A DNA stretch of 64,000 nucleotides. Origin: Rufibacter psychrotolerans (lineage in GTDB: Bacteria > Bacteroidota > Bacteroidia > Cytophagales > Hymenobacteraceae). Under the pieces are notes generated by a model that saw nothing but the letters and a program-made list of their open reading frames with translations, had not been told where the DNA came from and did not search any database. Shown here in pieces: positions 62,001-64,000 of the stretch (the stretch's first letter is position 1; each line of letters starts with the position of its first letter). A program made the position numbers and the translations under genes. Where the stretch lies: NCBI RefSeq assembly GCF_016924645.1, contig NZ_JAFFJV010000006.1, positions 124,001-188,000 of the forward strand. The letters are read 5' to 3'.

Positions 62001-62163
62001 AAGGCTGAAACTGCAGAATGTCAATATTTTCGCATCTGGCGAGAACCTTGGGTTGATCTCAAAGAGAAAAGGAATGAACGTTGGGCAAAACTTTATTGGT
62101 ACCACTTCAGCGGTTTACACCCCTGCTCGTGTGCTTTCATTAGGGTTGAATCTTTCTTTGTAA
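59032..62163 (+). CDS. SusC/RagA-type TonB-linked outer membrane protein 2
   Basis: 1,043 residues. Signal peptide and CarboxypepD_reg-like domain as in the first SusC, then LAEIVVQVPYGT, plug with DAASTALYGSRATNGVVMITT and a barrel ending VLSLGLNLSL. The plug and barrel are clearly different from SusC 1 (for example SINYSNSPLYVVDGVPYTAG), so it should import another ligand. The first 176 bp are about 95% identical in DNA to those of SusC 1, including silent positions. SusD partner begins 13 bp downstream. Confidence 0.96.
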   Translation: MKKTLLFSFVLLLALVGQAWAQTRTVTGRVTDASTGEGMPGVTVQLKGTTTAAPTDANGSYSISVPTAGGTLIFSFIGYTNQEVAIGSQSTLNVRLALDAKQLAEIVVQVPYGTADPATFTGSTATISSEKLGQRPVTNITNAIAGQAPGVVVASGTGQPGGGPDIQIRGFSSINYSNSPLYVVDGVPYTAGLSNLNMEDVENITILKDAASTALYGSRATNGVVMITTKKGRKDRTRVNLRALQGVTSRAVPEYERVNAQEYYPLMWEGYRNTLINATTTREQANKLASAGIKNILGYNPFNVPNNQIVSEDGTLNPDAQLLWGDDLDWEKNLTRSSSRSDYTLSFSGGSDKTDYYVSLGYLNDRGYLIRSDFERYSARLNVNSKVTNWFKAGLNLTGTLSNSNQASTGSATGYVNPFYFSRNIGPIYPVHQHDPVTGAYILDENGEKQYDIGTTAGMTRPGGGSPGRHIVAETEWNKFLYRRNVAGARTYGEITFLKDFKFTTNLTVDITNYEEQGYENTIVGDGAPAGRANRTLYNLTSYTVNQLLGYNKTFDVHTIDFLVGHENYSRTRDYLYGMKQGEVVANNTELINFGTINDLYTYKQEHKIESFFARANYTFGDRYTLSGSFRRDGSSRFFEDVRWGNFWSVGASWRLDRETFFTMPNWVDMIKVRSSYGQVGNEDVDNYYAWQALYALGYENATEGGFLQSSLGNRALHWEKNNSFDVGVEFGLFGNRLTGSAEYFFRESEDLLFAVKQPLSSGVDEVIQNIGAMNNRGVELRLAGDILRTNGFTWNLDVNWTSYKNEITQMPPLQKELVSGTKKLKEGESINSFWLREYYGVDPENGNALYRANVYNETNSKIIGSDTVTWVANNARFHYAGTSIPDFSGGITNTFSFKGFTLSALLTYQVGGKIYDSEYAGLMNASYGAALHRDIMNRWQKPGDITDVPRLHPGNTDLNAASDRWLVDASYLNFRNVTLSYNVPTGFTKRLKLQNVNIFASGENLGLISKRKGMNVGQNFIGTTSAVYTPARVLSLGLNLSL

Positions 62164-62176
62164 AACTTGATTTAAA

Positions 62177-63667
62177 ATGAAAAAAATAATTTATAGCGTT
62201 TTCCTGATAGCTGGGCTACTTGCTTCTTCCTGTAGTGATGATTATCTGGATACAGTGCCCACCAGTGATGTGACAGAAGCAGATGTGTTGTCCAGCACTG
62301 AAAATGCTTATTCGGCCTTGAATGGAATTCACCGGATGATGTATACCCAGCACAATGGTAGACAGAACCAAGGCGGGGAGGGCAGCAACAAAATTTTTAT
62401 GGATGCTTTGGGCGAAGACTGGGTGCAAACTGCCCAGGGAAACGGTTGGTTCAACGGAGAACACAACTGGACCTCCCACAGAAACGCCACTTCTACCACC
62501 ACCTATAACCATGCATGGTATTACTTCTATTACAGAATTATAGCCAATGCCAATATGTTGATCAACGGCCTGGACAATGCCACCGGGCCTGAGGCTGAAA
62601 AGAAAATGATCATCGGGCAGGCCCTTGTATACAGAGCCTGGTCACATTTTCAGCTGGTGCAAGCCTTTGGTGAGCGCTATGACGCCTCTAAAAACAACGC
62701 GCAGCTAGGTGTTCCCATCATGGTGACCAACACAACCGAAGGACAGCCCCGGGCTACTGTGGAAGAGGTGTATACACAGATTAACCAGGACTTGGATGCC
62801 GCCATCGAGAATCTATCTGGAGCTGCCGCCCGCGTGGAGAAGTCACACTTTAACGTTTGGGTAGCCAGAGGTATCAAAGCAAGAGTTGCCCTTACTATGC
62901 AGAACTGGGCTTTGGCGTCTAGCCTCGCAAAAGAAGTGATTGCCGGAAGCGGCGCCTCTTTGATGACCCAGCAAGAGTACCTGCAAGGGTTTAACAGTGT
63001 AAGCAACAGAGAGTGGTTATGGGGGAGCAAAATGATCCCAGACCAAACCTCTTATTTCTACTCTTTCTTTGCGTACATGTCTTCCAATTACAATTCTTCA
63101 TACATAAGAACCAATCCTAGAAAGATCAACAACTTATTGTATGATAAAATTGCTGACACTGATGTTCGGAAAAAGCTTTGGGATCCAACCGGGGAGAGCA
63201 TTCCGGCACCTCCCGGGGGAGTTAAGCCAGCGTATGCCCAAAATAAGTTTAGGGTAGCAAATACGGGTTCGAGCATTGGGGATGTTCCTCATATGCGTTT
63301 GGCAGAGATGTACCTCATAGCAGCCGAAGCTGATGCCAGAAGAGGCGAGGACGGCTTAGCCCTGGAGAGCCTCAATGCGCTGTTGACGTCACGGGGCGCG
63401 CCTGCGTCAACCAATACCGGCCAAGACCTGATTGATGAAATCTTGATTCAGCGCCGGATAGAGTTGTGGGGAGAAGGGTTCCGCTTCTTAGACCTGAAAC
63501 GTACCAACAGTGCCTTGGACAGAACCGGTGCCAATCATCCTGCAGCCTACGCCTGGGCTATCAGAACCAGCAACTTTACGGTGCCAGCAGGAGCAAAAGA
63601 ATGGCAGTTCCTGTTCCCGCAGAGAGAGATTGACACCAACAAGCAGATTGTGCAGAATCCACTCTAA
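62177..63667 (+). CDS. SusD/RagB-type nutrient-binding lipoprotein 2
   Basis: 496 residues. Lipobox Cys19 (LLASSC), then SDDYLDTVPTSDVTEAD, the usual SusD start. C-terminal IDEILIQRRIELWGEGFRFLDLKRTN matches the family. Lid partner of SusC 2. Weakly similar to SusD 1, as expected for a different ligand. Followed by a terminator and then an S9-type peptidase gene, a context that fits peptide rather than glycan uptake (inference). Confidence 0.95.
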   Translation: MKKIIYSVFLIAGLLASSCSDDYLDTVPTSDVTEADVLSSTENAYSALNGIHRMMYTQHNGRQNQGGEGSNKIFMDALGEDWVQTAQGNGWFNGEHNWTSHRNATSTTTYNHAWYYFYYRIIANANMLINGLDNATGPEAEKKMIIGQALVYRAWSHFQLVQAFGERYDASKNNAQLGVPIMVTNTTEGQPRATVEEVYTQINQDLDAAIENLSGAAARVEKSHFNVWVARGIKARVALTMQNWALASSLAKEVIAGSGASLMTQQEYLQGFNSVSNREWLWGSKMIPDQTSYFYSFFAYMSSNYNSSYIRTNPRKINNLLYDKIADTDVRKKLWDPTGESIPAPPGGVKPAYAQNKFRVANTGSSIGDVPHMRLAEMYLIAAEADARRGEDGLALESLNALLTSRGAPASTNTGQDLIDEILIQRRIELWGEGFRFLDLKRTNSALDRTGANHPAAYAWAIRTSNFTVPAGAKEWQFLFPQREIDTNKQIVQNPL

Positions 63668-63676
63668 TTCTAAAGT

Positions 63677-63715
63677 AAAAAGAAGGGTCGCCAAAAAGGC
63701 GGCCCTTCTTTTTTT
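63677..63715 (+). terminator. Intrinsic terminator of susCD operon 2
   Basis: AAAAAGAAGGG(T)CGCC / GGCG(G)CCCTTCTTTTTTT with loop AAAAA. Confidence 0.9.
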
Positions 63716-63846
63716 ATGGGAACTGGGCAAGGGTTATTTTTACATGCTGAGATATCTTTAACTTGGTCTTTCGCTAGCTGTAATTAGCTACTCTCACATT
63801 AATCCTGAATTGTCTTACCCCACCGCTTTAAGGTGGTTTCCATCCC

Positions 63847-64000
63847 ATGGCTATGATTAACTTGAAATCCTGTATTGCCTTTACCAAAAGTTGCTTTTTG
63901 GTTACAACGGCATATCTGTTTACGGGCAATACCGCTTACGCCCAAACCAAGCCTACGCTTACCGTAGAAAAAATCATGCAGGACCCTGCCCAGTGGGTAG
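63847..64000 (+). CDS. S9-family (prolyl oligopeptidase/DPP IV-type) peptidase, N-terminal fragment
   Basis: Cut by the right edge; 51 codons visible from ATG 63847 (an in-frame ATG at 63853 is an alternative). Signal peptide ends near AYAQ (residue 33), followed by TKPTLTVEKIMQDPAQWV, the characteristic start of exported S9 peptidases in Bacteroidota, where the motif TVEKIMxDPxW precedes the propeller. The catalytic Ser/Asp/His lie outside the window. Assignment rests on this short stretch. Confidence 0.65.
   Translation, partial: MAMINLKSCIAFTKSCFLVTTAYLFTGNTAYAQTKPTLTVEKIMQDPAQWV

Noticed and set aside
53974-62163. Phase-variable susC inversion system
   Set aside because: The shared 176-bp blocks are in the same orientation and no invertase or inverted recombination sites are visible in the window, so inversion cannot be claimed.
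1-64000. tRNA, rRNA, prophage, insertion sequence or restriction/defence genes
   Set aside because: Looked for and not seen; all recognised genes are housekeeping, envelope or export functions.

Overview
The window comes from a Bacteroidota chromosome, most likely a Cytophagales/Hymenobacteraceae-type bacterium (Rufibacter/Pontibacter-like; genus is inference). Supporting signs are two SusC/SusD pairs, type IX secretion (T9SS) cargo with C-terminal sorting domains, a PorZ-like protein, FKBP lipoproteins of the GldI type, a CcmBCDEF cytochrome c system with the CxxxY form of CcmE, Bacteroidota promoters (TTTG, 19-20 nt, TAnnTTTG) and leaders without clear Shine-Dalgarno sites. I see 43 protein genes (two cut by the window edges) and no rRNA, tRNA, CRISPR array, transposase or phage gene.

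Layout. 1-4267: 5' part of a giant DUF11-repeat surface protein. 5158-6150: a MoxR ATPase standing alone. 6713-11062: a beta-helix lipoprotein and TonB-dependent receptor pair with an unusual upstream direct repeat. 11303-16263: cytochrome c maturation genes ccmB, C, D, E and F. 16455-19875: DUF2520 Rossmann protein, 2Fe-2S ferredoxin, IscX, KdsC, a cold-shock protein and a UbiA-type prenyltransferase. 19967-27225: PorZ-like protein, RecO, two FKBP lipoproteins, an NrnA-type DHH phosphoesterase, Ndk and a DUF4199 membrane protein. 27924-30124: tandem paralogous secreted proteins of unknown function. 30274-35708: flippase-like membrane protein, ScpA, Dxs, a small membrane protein and an alpha/beta hydrolase. 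35946-53553: mostly exported proteins (nine-Asp-box propeller, an 1,831-residue multidomain T9SS cargo, lamin-tail protein, lipoproteins, DUF6588 barrel) with Asd, a CheY-like regulator and a TauE/SafE exporter between them. 53974-63667: two susCD operons, followed by the start of an S9 prolyl-oligopeptidase-type peptidase.

The strongest unexplained structure is a dispersed family of roughly 35-45 bp imperfect palindromes. I count about 25 copies, nearly all between genes, often within a few bases of a stop codon. Each is built from an arm like GTTTTGGGCCTGTTTTC, a 2-4 nt centre and the reverse complement of that arm. Some copies look like working terminators, and two lie in frame inside coding sequence. 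Other notable patterns are two intergenic pairs of inverted heptamer-like arrays (around 13510-13650 and 17689-17826), a 176-bp near-identical DNA block at the start of two otherwise diverged susC genes, and a 10-bp direct repeat with exactly 20-bp spacing before the lipoprotein/TonB receptor pair.
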